DNA of 31,964 nucleotides from JABILX01 sp041648305 (GCA_041648305.1 JBAZPI010000003.1:1-31964), one strand, 5' to 3'. Shown: positions 22,769-30,900, counted from the first letter of the stretch. Made by a program: numbers and translations. Notes: generated from the letters alone by a model not told the origin.

Positions 22769-23668
22769 ATGGATAAAGTATTCAATTGTGAAAAAATCAG
22801 AAAGGTCGGGATTATTACAAAACGGGATATTGAACCATATATTAAGGTTCTGAAGAAAATTGAAAAATACTTCAAAGGGAAAAAATTTGAAGTTATTTGG
22901 GACGAGAATTCGGCTCGCGCATTGGGTAAACAAAAAGGCTACAAGAAAGAACGCCTTCTCGTTCTCTCAGATATGGCGATAACGCTTGGCGGAGATGGAA
23001 CCCTTCTGAAAACAGCGCGAAGATACCCGAGGAAAAACATCCCAATTCTCGCGGTGAATCTTGGCACGTTGGGCTTTCTCACCGAAACCACGGAAGACAA
23101 AATGTTTGACGTTCTGAACAAGGCCTTTAAAAACCAATGTAGTCTGGATAGACGATCGATATTAAGAATCACGCTATACCGAAAAGGTAAAAAGCACTCT
23201 ACGTACTTGGCTCTCAACGATGTCGCAATCAACCAAGGCGCATTTGCGAGACTGATTCAAATACGTGTGGAGATAAATCAAAGACTTGTTAATAGGTTCA
23301 AAGCGGATGGACTTATAGTTTCAACTCCAACAGGTTCAACAGCACATTCATTGTCAGCGGGCGGACCGATCGTCCATCCTCATGTCACGGGGATTATAAT
23401 GACACCGATTTGTCCTGTTTCACTCTCCATGCGTTCAATTGTCTTGCCGGACAATAGACAGCTAACAATCTTTGTCGAAACAGAACGTCGTGGTGGCCAG
23501 GCCGAAGAAATCGGACTGACACTGGACGGGCAAGATGTAGTTGCTCTCGAATATGGAGACGAAATAAAAGTTCGCAAATCAAAACGAAATATGTATTTGA
23601 TTCGCGAAGGCACAAGATATTACAAGGTTCTAAGAGATAAATTAAATTGGGGCAACAGTTCAGCCTGA
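22769..23668 (+). CDS. nadK: NAD kinase
   Basis: A 299-residue ATP-NAD kinase that makes NADP. Seen: LGGDGTLL with GGDGT at 74-78, VNLGTLGFLTE (97-106), the ALND motif at 148-151 (usually NE in this family), and DGLIVSTPTGSTAHSLSAGGP (180-200). The C-terminus extends into an overlap of 49 bases with the convergent ppdK gene. It follows the glycosyltransferase gene closely and is probably co-transcribed with it. No Shine-Dalgarno. Confidence 0.95.
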   Translation: MDKVFNCEKIRKVGIITKRDIEPYIKVLKKIEKYFKGKKFEVIWDENSARALGKQKGYKKERLLVLSDMAITLGGDGTLLKTARRYPRKNIPILAVNLGTLGFLTETTEDKMFDVLNKAFKNQCSLDRRSILRITLYRKGKKHSTYLALNDVAINQGAFARLIQIRVEINQRLVNRFKADGLIVSTPTGSTAHSLSAGGPIVHPHVTGIIMTPICPVSLSMRSIVLPDNRQLTIFVETERRGGQAEEIGLTLDGQDVVALEYGDEIKVRKSKRNMYLIREGTRYYKVLRDKLNWGNSSA

Positions 23669-26247
23669 GCCGCCGCCAACCTCGCAACAGGAACTCTATA
23701 CGGGCTGCAACTTACATAATTAAGGCCAATTTCTTTGCAGAACCAAATTGATTCAGGATCGCCGCCTTGCTCACCGCAAATACCTATTTCAAGATCTGGA
23801 TCAGCTTTTCTAGCCAACTCAATGCAGGTACGCATCAATTTGCCAACGCCTTTGCGATCAATCCCTTGCATCGGATCTCGAGGCAAAACGCCTTTATCAA
23901 TATATGCCGGAACAAACCTCCCAACATCGTCCCGCGAAATACCATAAGTCGTTTGAGTTAAATCGTTGGTTCCGAACGAAAAGAAATCTGCCACTTCAGC
24001 GAGCTCGTCGGCTATCAAACACGCTCGCGGAAGTTCAATCATTGTCCCAATTTTGTAATTGAAATTGATCTTATCTCCAAATTCGCTAATTTTTTCCTCG
24101 ACAACCTTTCTCATCGCGCGTAACTCCTCAACCATCCCAACTAACGGGATTTCAATCTCCACATTCGCCCTGAACTCGCCGCGCCCACTGACCAAAATAG
24201 CTGCTTCGCAAATCGCCTCAACCTGCATTGCGTAAATTTCCGGATAAGTAATTCCAAGTCGGCATCCTCTGTGGCCAAGCATTGGATTTATTTCATGCAG
24301 CGAACTAATAACCCCCTTCAATTCTTCGATATCAACATCCATTTCAACCGCCAGGCGTTCGATAGCCTCTTCTTTATTAGGCAAAAATTCATGCAGAGGC
24401 GGGTCAAGAAGTCTTATTGTGCACGGGCGATCCTCCATTACTTCAAATATTCCAATAAAATCATCACGCTGGTAAGGCATCAGTTCTTTCAAGGCTTCCT
24501 TCCGGCCGGCCTCGTCCTTGGCCAAAATCATTTTTCTCACATAATGGATCTTATCATCGTCAAAAAACATGTGTTCCGTTCTGCAAAGCCCGATTCCTTC
24601 GGCTCCAAATCCAATTGCGACGCGACAATCGTCGGGCATATCAGCGTTCGTGCGCACATTGAGAACTCGGATCTCATCTGCCCATTCCATAAGTTTCCCG
24701 AATTCCCCGACAACTTTTGGGGTCGTCATTTCGACTTCGCCAAGATAAACCTCGCCTTTAGTGCCGTTTAAAGTGATTACGTCTCCTCCATTGACGACAA
24801 TATCGCCAATTATCATTTTTTTGGCTGAAACATTGACCATTACACTGCTCGCTCCGGCAACACAGCACTTGCCCATGCCTCTGCAAACCACAGCCGCATG
24901 CGACGTCATTCCCCCCAAAGATGTCAGAATTCCTTTAGCTGCATGCATGCCGTGAATATCTTCTGGACTCGTTTCTCTCCTACACAAAATTACATCTTCG
25001 CCTTTTGCAGCCCACTCCTGCGCCTCATCCGCAGTAAACACAACTTGTCCCGATGCGGCTCCCGGCGACGCGGGAAGTCCACGCGCGACAGCGGAAGCGG
25101 AAGCCTTCGGGCTGATTTGCTTGTGTAACAATTGACCCAACTGCCCGGCATCAACTCTCATCAGCGCTTCTTCCTTCGTAATTAACTTCTCAGCGACCAT
25201 ATCAACAGCAATCTTCACGGCAGCCGGGCAAGTGCGCTTCCCATTTCTAGTCTGCAACAGATAAAGCTTTCCTTCTTCAATCGTAAACTCAAGATCCTGC
25301 ATGTCCCTAAAATGCTTCTCCAATTTTTCCTGAATTTCGAAAAGCTCTTTATAAATCATAGGTCGATCTTGCTTCAATTCCGAGATTGGCTTCGGTGTCC
25401 TTATTCCGGCAACAACATCCTCCCCTTGAGCATTCATCAAATACTCACCAAAAAACTCTTTTTCTCCGGTCCCGGGATCGCGTGTGAAAGCCACGCCGGT
25501 GCCACTCTCACTACCCATATTTCCAAAAACCATAACCTGTATGTTGACGGCAGTTCCGGGCAAACCAACAATTGAATTAAGTTTCCTATACGTAACTGCC
25601 CGCGAATTATTCCACGACTTAAAAACCGCTTCGATCGCCCCCTTGAGCTGCTCTAAAGGATTTTTCGGAAAATCGCGGCCGGTCTTCTCCCGCACAATCC
25701 CCTTAAACTGTTCAACCAACCCTTTCAAATCATCAGCGTTCAAATCCGTATCAGCCTCAACTTTGCGCGCTTTTTTCATCTCAGACAACGCGTCCTCAAA
25801 CGCATCACTTGAAACTCCCATCACCACGTCTCCAAACATCTGAATAAATCTTCTGTAGCAGTCGTGAGCAAATCGTTCACTCCCGCTCTTGCGAGCAAGC
25901 GCAAGCACGGTATCGTCATTTAGCCCAAGATTCAAAACCGTATCCATCATCCCTGGCATCGAAGCCTTTGCCCCGCTTCGCACACTCACAAGCAGAGGAT
26001 CTTTCTTGTCCCCAAACTTCCGTCCCATCTTTATCTCGAGTTCCGAAATCTTATCCCCCAGCTGATCAGCAAATCCATCAGGATACGTCCCGTCGGAAGC
26101 GAATTTGGCGCAAACCTCCGTCGTTATAGTAAATCCGGGAGGAACAGGTATGCCCATACAGGTCATTTCTGCCAAATTAGCGCCTTTCCCGCCGAGAAGA
26201 TCTTTCATATCTTTGTTTCCCTCATCGAACGAATAAACGTACTTCAT
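23620..26247 (-). CDS. ppdK: Pyruvate, phosphate dikinase
   Basis: An 875-residue PPDK of normal length. It interconverts pyruvate, ATP and phosphate with PEP, AMP and pyrophosphate. Domains in order: ATP-grasp (DLLGGKGANLAEM, PVPPGFTITTEVC; MPGMMDTVLNLGLND), the swivelling His domain with the phospho-His motif GGMTSHAAVVCRGMGK (His near residue 460), and the C-terminal TIM barrel with GIGLCRTEHMFF, GHRGCRLGITYPEIY, FFSFGTNDLTQTT and the catalytic Cys847 in NYVSCSPYRVP. All key residues are present. In small fermentative bacteria it usually runs with pyrophosphate to make ATP. The C-terminus overlaps nadK by 49 bases. The promoter and leader are unusual (26268-26347). Confidence 0.98.
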   Translation of the reverse strand: MKYVYSFDEGNKDMKDLLGGKGANLAEMTCMGIPVPPGFTITTEVCAKFASDGTYPDGFADQLGDKISELEIKMGRKFGDKKDPLLVSVRSGAKASMPGMMDTVLNLGLNDDTVLALARKSGSERFAHDCYRRFIQMFGDVVMGVSSDAFEDALSEMKKARKVEADTDLNADDLKGLVEQFKGIVREKTGRDFPKNPLEQLKGAIEAVFKSWNNSRAVTYRKLNSIVGLPGTAVNIQVMVFGNMGSESGTGVAFTRDPGTGEKEFFGEYLMNAQGEDVVAGIRTPKPISELKQDRPMIYKELFEIQEKLEKHFRDMQDLEFTIEEGKLYLLQTRNGKRTCPAAVKIAVDMVAEKLITKEEALMRVDAGQLGQLLHKQISPKASASAVARGLPASPGAASGQVVFTADEAQEWAAKGEDVILCRRETSPEDIHGMHAAKGILTSLGGMTSHAAVVCRGMGKCCVAGASSVMVNVSAKKMIIGDIVVNGGDVITLNGTKGEVYLGEVEMTTPKVVGEFGKLMEWADEIRVLNVRTNADMPDDCRVAIGFGAEGIGLCRTEHMFFDDDKIHYVRKMILAKDEAGRKEALKELMPYQRDDFIGIFEVMEDRPCTIRLLDPPLHEFLPNKEEAIERLAVEMDVDIEELKGVISSLHEINPMLGHRGCRLGITYPEIYAMQVEAICEAAILVSGRGEFRANVEIEIPLVGMVEELRAMRKVVEEKISEFGDKINFNYKIGTMIELPRACLIADELAEVADFFSFGTNDLTQTTYGISRDDVGRFVPAYIDKGVLPRDPMQGIDRKGVGKLMRTCIELARKADPDLEIGICGEQGGDPESIWFCKEIGLNYVSCSPYRVPVARLAAAQAELLPQFNLSLRTL

Positions 26248-26267
26248 TGGAGTTTGAATTAAGAGCT

Positions 26268-26315
26268 AAAAAACAAAGTGCCCTCATCCAGGTCCGAAAC
26301 CTCAGGAGGGCACTT
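26268..26315 (-). terminator. Terminator-like hairpin at the 5' end of the ppdK transcript
   Basis: On the minus strand AAGTGCCCTC (26315-26306) pairs perfectly with GAGGGCACTT (26285-26276), with an inner AGGT/ACCT stem closed by TTCGG, followed by TGTTTTTT. This is a full intrinsic terminator only about 20 bases upstream of the ppdK ATG, too close for another promoter in between. Since the ppdK promoter start site falls at the base of the hairpin, it would attenuate ppdK or stabilise its 5' end. Confidence 0.75.
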
Positions 26316-26318
26316 CCC

Positions 26319-26347
26319 AGTATAGGAAACTCTCACCGTATTTTCAA
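26319..26347 (-). promoter_or_regulatory. ppdK: Sigma70-type promoter for ppdK
   Basis: On the minus strand TTGAAA (26347-26342), a 17-base spacer and TATACT (26324-26319) form a near-consensus promoter. The expected start, near 26313, is within the first arm of the terminator-like hairpin. Confidence 0.75.
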
Positions 26348-26423
26348 TTGCGCTCGCGGCGAAAAGGTTATGTCTTCACGAACATCATCGCGAATACCTT
26401 GCGGCCCCACATTCACAACTTTT

Positions 26424-26532
26424 TTTGGAAGGAACATAGTTTTTGAAAATGCTTTGTTACATTTTTGAGCATTATACATGTTCAGTCCTTCAGTTTTGTA
26501 ACAGCATTTTCAAAAACTATGTTCCTTCCAAA
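26424..26532. repeat. Composite nested palindrome, copy C (overlaps the 3' end of gdh)
   Basis: A 29-bp perfect inverted repeat (26424-26452 with 26504-26532) plus an inner TGTTACA/TGTAACA pair (26455-26461, 26497-26503). The right arm includes the last codons and TGA stop of gdh, so the left arm is an inverted copy of coding sequence. The core between (26462-26496) starts with TTTTTGAGCAT and has a degraded ACATGTTCAG element; the two clean internal palindromes seen in A, B and D are not intact here. Confidence 0.85.
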
Positions 26533-27763
26533 GTTTCTCCAGCCTCTCCATCGCAGTAATAAACGCAGCGGTTCTCATGTCGCAAGAATGTTGGTCCCTG
26601 TTTGCCGCAACCTCTCTGTATGCATCCTGCATAATCTTTACCAACTTCTCTTGTACCTGCTCATAAGTCCATTTCTCACCATGTATGTTCTGGTACCATT
26701 CAAAATAACTCACGGTAACTCCGCCTGCATTCGCCAAAATATCCGGCACAACCATTATTCCTTTCTTCTCCAAAATCTGGTCAGCCTCAGGAGTAACTGG
26801 TCCATTAGCAAGCTCGAGGATGAACCTCGCCCTAAATTTATCGGCATTTTCAGCAGTAACCTGATTTTCAAGAGCGGCCAAAACCAAAATATCGCATTCA
26901 GAAGTCAAGAATTCTTGATCCTTGCAAACAATTGTATTTTCAAAGCCTGCTTGTCCATGAGCGTCCGTAACAGATCCCTTTTCCTCCTTGATCGCCGAAA
27001 CTTTCTCCGGATCAAGCCCGCCTTCCTTCGCTATCAACCCTCCTCGCGAATCCGAAACGCCTTTAATAATATATCCTTTTTCGTGCATCAACTTCGCCAT
27101 AAAACCTCCGGCATTTCCATATCCTTGAATAAATACTATTGTTTCCGCAGGCTTTATGCCCTGGTCCTCAGCCAACATGTCCAAAACGTAAATTCCACCC
27201 TGAGCTGTGGCAGTATCGCGCCCAATACTTCCTCCATCCTCAACCGGTTTCCCGGTGATAACACCAGGACAATCCTTGCCGACAAATTTTGAATACTCAT
27301 CTTTCATCCACGACATGATTTTCCCATTTGTGTTCACGTCTGGAGCCGGAACGTCCACGTCCGGCCCAATAATAGGCGCTATCGCTCGCGCATACGCTCT
27401 ACTCAATCTCTCCAATTCACCTTCGGACAATTCTTTCGGGTTTACAATCACGCCGCCCTTTCCACCGCCCATCGGGATCCCAACAACACTGCATTTCATC
27501 GTCATCCACGCAGACAAGGCCTTAACTTCGCTCAAATCAACTTGCTGATGGAAACGAATACCACCCTTAAAAGGTCCGGCAAAATTATTATGCTGAGCTC
27601 GGTAGCCTTTAAAAATCTTCAAAGCCCCGCCATCAAGTCGCACAGGAAGCGAAACTTCCATAACTCTCATGGGTTCATCCAAAATCATCTTCAATTCCGG
27701 ATCCAAATGCATAAGCGTAGCAGCCTTTTCTATCTGCTTTAGTGTGTTTTCAAACAGAGCCAT
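26510..27763 (-). CDS. gdhA: Glutamate dehydrogenase family (Glu/Leu/Phe dehydrogenase)
   Basis: A 417-residue enzyme of the hexameric class (GluD/GudB-like length). It interconverts glutamate with 2-oxoglutarate and ammonia. Seen: PFKGGIRFHQQVD with K67, WMTMKCSVVGIPMGGGKGGV with K90 and catalytic K102, DVPAPDVNTNGKIMSWM with D142, and the nucleotide fold GYGNAGG followed by SDSRGG, whose acidic residue suggests NAD over NADP. It lies four bases after the polyprenol-kinase-like gene in what looks like a three-gene transcript from 29157. The last codons and stop form the right arm of nested palindrome C. No Shine-Dalgarno. Confidence 0.95.
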   Translation of the reverse strand: MALFENTLKQIEKAATLMHLDPELKMILDEPMRVMEVSLPVRLDGGALKIFKGYRAQHNNFAGPFKGGIRFHQQVDLSEVKALSAWMTMKCSVVGIPMGGGKGGVIVNPKELSEGELERLSRAYARAIAPIIGPDVDVPAPDVNTNGKIMSWMKDEYSKFVGKDCPGVITGKPVEDGGSIGRDTATAQGGIYVLDMLAEDQGIKPAETIVFIQGYGNAGGFMAKLMHEKGYIIKGVSDSRGGLIAKEGGLDPEKVSAIKEEKGSVTDAHGQAGFENTIVCKDQEFLTSECDILVLAALENQVTAENADKFRARFILELANGPVTPEADQILEKKGIMVVPDILANAGGVTVSYFEWYQNIHGEKWTYEQVQEKLVKIMQDAYREVAANRDQHSCDMRTAAFITAMERLEKLWKEHSF

Positions 27764-27767
27764 AGCT

Positions 27768-28397
27768 TTACATGGTTAGAGAAATATGAAAAAGCGTTGT
27801 TATTAAAAATCCCACAAAAGCGGTGCTAATTGGCACAGTTAAATTGTCATCGAGTTTATTGGTCAAAGTTTCAATAATCGTCGCCGTCAAAGCCATTCCA
27901 ACAAAAACAAGCGGATACTCCCACATAATCACAGCCCCTGCGAATAAATTCGCAATAAGTCCCGCAAAAGTCCCGACATAAGTCTTGTTCCTCCTGATTT
28001 TCCTGCTACCAAACATCATTCCTGCCGCCGCAGACAAAGAATCTCCGACAACCATCATCATCATCGCCGTGAACGCAATCCAATAATCAAAAACCGCAAA
28101 AACAATAATGCCGGAAAGCATGAACGCCATCATCGCGGAAGGTTTATTGAACTCTTTTTTTCTAAAAAGAACATCAACAAGCCGGAGAACTCTCGGCCGA
28201 TACTCAAGTCTTATGTGTTCAAACAACATTACTACGAGAAGAATAAGAACCAAAGCGGCCAAAGACAGTTCTCTTCCCAAATACAAAACCCCTAGCGAAT
28301 ATGCAACTATCAAGGCGATTCCGGCGAAAAAATGCCAACTCTTCCTTAAAAGTTCTTTTAAGACCTTTATTTTTTTCTTCCTAACATGGATGCCCAT
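27768..28397 (-). CDS. Dolichol/polyprenol- or diacylglycerol-kinase-like membrane protein
   Basis: Start placed at the ATG at 28397 (MGIHVRKKKIKVLKEL), 16 bases after the cohesin gene; the frame is open further upstream but that part is antisense-free shadow of the cohesin gene in another frame. The 209-residue protein has about six membrane helices and resembles the CTP-dependent SEC59/VTE5/phosphatidate cytidylyltransferase group: LRKSWHFFAGIALI at the N-terminus, and the GDSLSAAAGMMFGSRKIRRNKTYVGTFAG block that matches the family's D-A-x(n)-G-R/K motif. It would phosphorylate a polyprenol or related lipid alcohol for cell-envelope carrier lipid. The family is fairly clear; the substrate is not. 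Confidence 0.8.
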   Translation of the reverse strand: MGIHVRKKKIKVLKELLRKSWHFFAGIALIVAYSLGVLYLGRELSLAALVLILLVVMLFEHIRLEYRPRVLRLVDVLFRKKEFNKPSAMMAFMLSGIIVFAVFDYWIAFTAMMMMVVGDSLSAAAGMMFGSRKIRRNKTYVGTFAGLIANLFAGAVIMWEYPLVFVGMALTATIIETLTNKLDDNLTVPISTAFVGFLITTLFHISLTM

Positions 28398-28413
28398 GGC
28401 CCGAATTCTATAC

Positions 28414-29157
28414 TCACAAATAAAATTTCGCAAACTTCTTCTTTTCTCTGAACCTTTCTCTAAGCTTGAGGAAAATAAAAATCGCAGACGAAAAAAGAAT
28501 TGCCAAGGCAAAAATGGCGGAAAAAATCCAGCCACCACCGCCAAACCCGGCTCCACTGGCAGCTCCGGCAACATTCGTAGCCAAAAAATCCGCATTAACA
28601 ACTCCATCCTGCAAACTCTCTCTGTCCAAAACCAAATCCTCAAACTCAACCAGATCAATATCCTGTCTCACAACATCCAAAGTCGAAACAACTCCATTCT
28701 CAAAACTAAACTCATAAACATTGATGGAAGGATCAAGCTGCTGAAAATAAAAATCCGCAAACCCGCCTTCTCCAACGGGGAATTCGTCATTTCTTCGCAA
28801 AGTTTCGCCATATACAAGCTCGCCGGTTTCCTGCCCGAGAACGTCTTTCACGGCCGTAACAAGATAAAATGGATCACCGCCCCTCTCCAAAAACTCGCCC
28901 GGATCATACCGCAAGAAACTCAATATGCCCGAGTCATATTTCAAATGAAAAGCGGCTCCCAAAACTGGAGTTTGAATATCCGAAATTTTAGCCGACAATT
29001 TCAAAATATCATGGTCCAAAAACTGTCCTTCCAAAAAAACTTTCCCGGTAGCGCTGCCATCCTCGGCAGCACCATCCTCGTCAGCGCCGGCCGACTCACT
29101 CGACTCGCCCACAGAGCCCTCCTCCTCCCACCATTCTAAACTTGTTGTTGTAGTCAT
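28414..29157 (-). CDS. Membrane-anchored cohesin-domain-like protein
   Basis: A 247-residue protein. Residues about 40-175 look like a cohesin-type beta-sandwich: FLEGQFLDHDILKLSAKI, AFHLKYDSGILSFLRYDPGEFL, GELVYGETLRRN and GGFADFYFQ match the strands of the cohesin fold (compare the AYGFDVVYDPAVLTFLSA region of the next gene). Residues about 203-231 are Gly-rich then one membrane helix (WIFSAIFALAILFSSAIFIF), followed by a basic tail (KLRERFREKKKFAKFYL), the layout of a surface-anchored protein. Odd: there is no signal peptide, the N-terminus is acidic and low-complexity, and an in-frame TGA lies three codons upstream of the ATG. It follows the dockerin-bearing gene, and begins a run with the polyprenol-kinase-like gene and gdh. 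Confidence 0.75.
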   Translation of the reverse strand: MTTTTSLEWWEEEGSVGESSESAGADEDGAAEDGSATGKVFLEGQFLDHDILKLSAKISDIQTPVLGAAFHLKYDSGILSFLRYDPGEFLERGGDPFYLVTAVKDVLGQETGELVYGETLRRNDEFPVGEGGFADFYFQQLDPSINVYEFSFENGVVSTLDVVRQDIDLVEFEDLVLDRESLQDGVVNADFLATNVAGAASGAGFGGGGWIFSAIFALAILFSSAIFIFLKLRERFREKKKFAKFYL

Positions 29158-29170
29158 GAATGTTCAATTT

Positions 29171-29223
29171 AAAAAATAAACAGGGCGGCGAACAGGGCGG
29201 CAAAACTCTAAGTTTCGCCGCCC
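29171..29223 (-). terminator. Terminator after the dockerin gene, with two alternative stems
   Basis: On the minus strand GGGCGGC (29223-29217) can pair with either of two GCCGCCC copies (29201-29195 or 29189-29183). The second is followed by TGTTTATTTTTT, so only that pairing gives a proper terminator; the first would leave a spacer before the T-run. It lies 12 bases after the stop of the dockerin gene and about 15 before the cohesin gene ATG. Confidence 0.7.
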
Positions 29224-29235
29224 AGCCCTCTCTCA

Positions 29236-30735
29236 TCACGACGTCGTCCCAAAATTCGCCCCGATATCTATCAAATCACTTCCATCAATCACCCCGTCAT
29301 AAGTCGTATCCGCCAACGCGGCATACGCGTCCGCGCCAAATTTTGATCCATAATGTCTCGCCAAATTTTCCACATCGCGCCCATCGACTCTTCCGGACCT
29401 ATTGTTGTCGCCAATCACCCCCCGTGTTTCAACGCCGCTCACAGAAACAGCGGCGCTTTGAATGCCATTTTTTACGGCTCGCACCTGATATTGATACGAT
29501 ATACCCGGCACAATCGCTCCGCCAAAACTCAAATCATCATTATCGACAAACACTACCGAAACGGAAGTGCCAATTTGCGCCAAAGATCCATCAACCGCCT
29601 TTCGATAAATTATGTAACTGTCAGCTCCGCTCGCGGGCGCATTCCAATTCAATTTCAAGCTGTACAAAGCATCTCCCAAAGCCGCAGCCAACCCCGAAAC
29701 GCCGCTAACCGTATTCGAGCCAACTTCCAGAAACGCGCCCGTCATTGCAAACAAAACATCCCCCAAAGAATCAGCCATAAAACTTCCTCCGCCAAACGTC
29801 AAAGAGCTCTTAGCCCCCTCGCCGCCGACTACTTTGAACTCCAATGTAAATAAATTTCCGCTTCCCGAAACTCCCGAAGCAGGGGATACCAATCGAGCAT
29901 TCCCAACTACAATTTTTCCCGCGACCCCATTCTCCAAAGCTGTATTAAAAGCGGTCGATACCTGCCCGTTGCCGCTCAAAAACCCATCCTCTTTCGCGCT
30001 CAAAAATGTCAAAACCGCAGGATCATAAACAACGTCAAACCCATAAGCGAAAAGATTTGACGCGTTATTCGCAATCAAAGTCGCAGTCAAAACCTCGCCA
30101 TTCAATGGCTTCTCATTCGATAGATTAAATTCGACCGATACAGAACCCGGCACCCCCTTAAAAACGCTATTTTGACCTTTCGGAGTTCCGAGTTGCGCGC
30201 TTACGCTTGTAGCAAAATTCGCCGCTGAATCCAAGATTACCGATGGATCAATCCTCTCCATCGTGGCTTTCGAAGTGCCGTTCCCGGCATACCAAGCTCC
30301 ACCGCCAGAATTCACGCTATCCACGACCAAACCGGCCGCGGTTTTCAAAATCAAACTGTCCCCGCTATTCGCCAAAGACAATCCCACAACCGCATCCGCC
30401 GCCACAGAAGAAACCGCGGCCTCACTATCTTCAATTAAAAAATATCCATGCGCCGGCACAATGCCACTCACGATCACATTTTTGTCCGTATAGTCGTCTT
30501 CAATGTACCACCCGCTCAAATCCACAGCCTGCGAAGTCGTGTTATAAAGTTCAATCCACTCGTCGTTTGAATTAGCCGCCGATCCGGCCCACGCAATTTC
30601 GTTGATAACAACGCTGCCGATTCCCGATTCGGCATGCGCGACCAAAAGGCCGCTCAAAAACATTTGCATGCATAGTGCGACAAAAGTCGCCGCTGCCGCA
30701 AGTAACCTAAAATTCCCGAAACCAAACCTGTTCAT
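29236..30735 (-). CDS. Secreted LTD-cohesin-Fn3-dockerin surface protein
   Basis: Start placed at the ATG at 30735 (MNRFGFGNFRLLAAAATF); the frame is open to 30888, but that would put 51 Arg/Lys/Cys-rich residues before a good signal peptide ending in VAHA. In the 499-residue protein: a lamin-tail domain at about 38-160 (VVINEIAWAGS...DEWIELYNTT, LSGWYIED), a cohesin-like domain at about 195-340 (VSVEFNLSNE...AYGFDVVYDPAVLTFLSA...GNLFTLEFKV), an Fn3-like domain at about 355-435 (LKLNWNAPASGADSYIIYRK, YQYQVRAV), and a type-I-like dockerin at about 440-499 with two Ca-binding repeats (DNNRSGRVDGRD, DTTYDGVIDGSD). It is exported and probably forms non-covalent surface assemblies with cohesin partners, the neighbour being one candidate. 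It has its own activator-type promoter (array 3) and a leader of about 160 bases. Confidence 0.85.
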   Translation of the reverse strand: MNRFGFGNFRLLAAAATFVALCMQMFLSGLLVAHAESGIGSVVINEIAWAGSAANSNDEWIELYNTTSQAVDLSGWYIEDDYTDKNVIVSGIVPAHGYFLIEDSEAAVSSVAADAVVGLSLANSGDSLILKTAAGLVVDSVNSGGGAWYAGNGTSKATMERIDPSVILDSAANFATSVSAQLGTPKGQNSVFKGVPGSVSVEFNLSNEKPLNGEVLTATLIANNASNLFAYGFDVVYDPAVLTFLSAKEDGFLSGNGQVSTAFNTALENGVAGKIVVGNARLVSPASGVSGSGNLFTLEFKVVGGEGAKSSLTFGGGSFMADSLGDVLFAMTGAFLEVGSNTVSGVSGLAAALGDALYSLKLNWNAPASGADSYIIYRKAVDGSLAQIGTSVSVVFVDNDDLSFGGAIVPGISYQYQVRAVKNGIQSAAVSVSGVETRGVIGDNNRSGRVDGRDVENLARHYGSKFGADAYAALADTTYDGVIDGSDLIDIGANFGTTS

Positions 30736-30900
30736 TTTGTTTTTGTTAAGAAATAAATTTTTGCTCCACGCCTGGCGCACACACCTGCGCGTTGCGCACA
30801 CTGCGCTTGTTGCGCGTCTCGCGCTCGCACGCATCACGTACATTTTGCACTTTTTGTTTTGCCGGCCGGCAATATGCCACGTGCTCAAAAGAGCCTCTCA
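30736..30900 (-). promoter_or_regulatory. Long structured leader of the dockerin gene
   Basis: Upstream of the signal-peptide ATG lie about 160 bases with no convincing gene. They are rich in GCGC-type inverted repeats (30760-30830) and contain the perfect palindrome TTGCCGGCCGGCAA at 30859-30872. If transcription starts just below the -10 at 30906-30901, all of this is 5' untranslated RNA. Confidence 0.45.

Noticed and set aside
26465..27292. A 275-residue plus-strand open frame opposite gdh
   Set aside because: It lies fully within the antisense of a clear glutamate dehydrogenase and shows no motif.
28398..28658. N-terminal extension of the polyprenol-kinase-like protein
   Set aside because: It overlaps the cohesin gene in another frame; the internal ATG at 28397 gives a 16-base gap and starts at the conserved region.
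28108..29139. A 343-residue plus-strand open frame across the polyprenol-kinase-like and cohesin genes
   Set aside because: It is antisense to two genes with recognisable domains and has a Lys/Arg/Asn composition typical of a shadow frame.
30736..30888. N-terminal extension of the dockerin protein
   Set aside because: The extra 51 residues are Arg/Cys-rich and come before a complete signal peptide, and the region looks like a structured leader.
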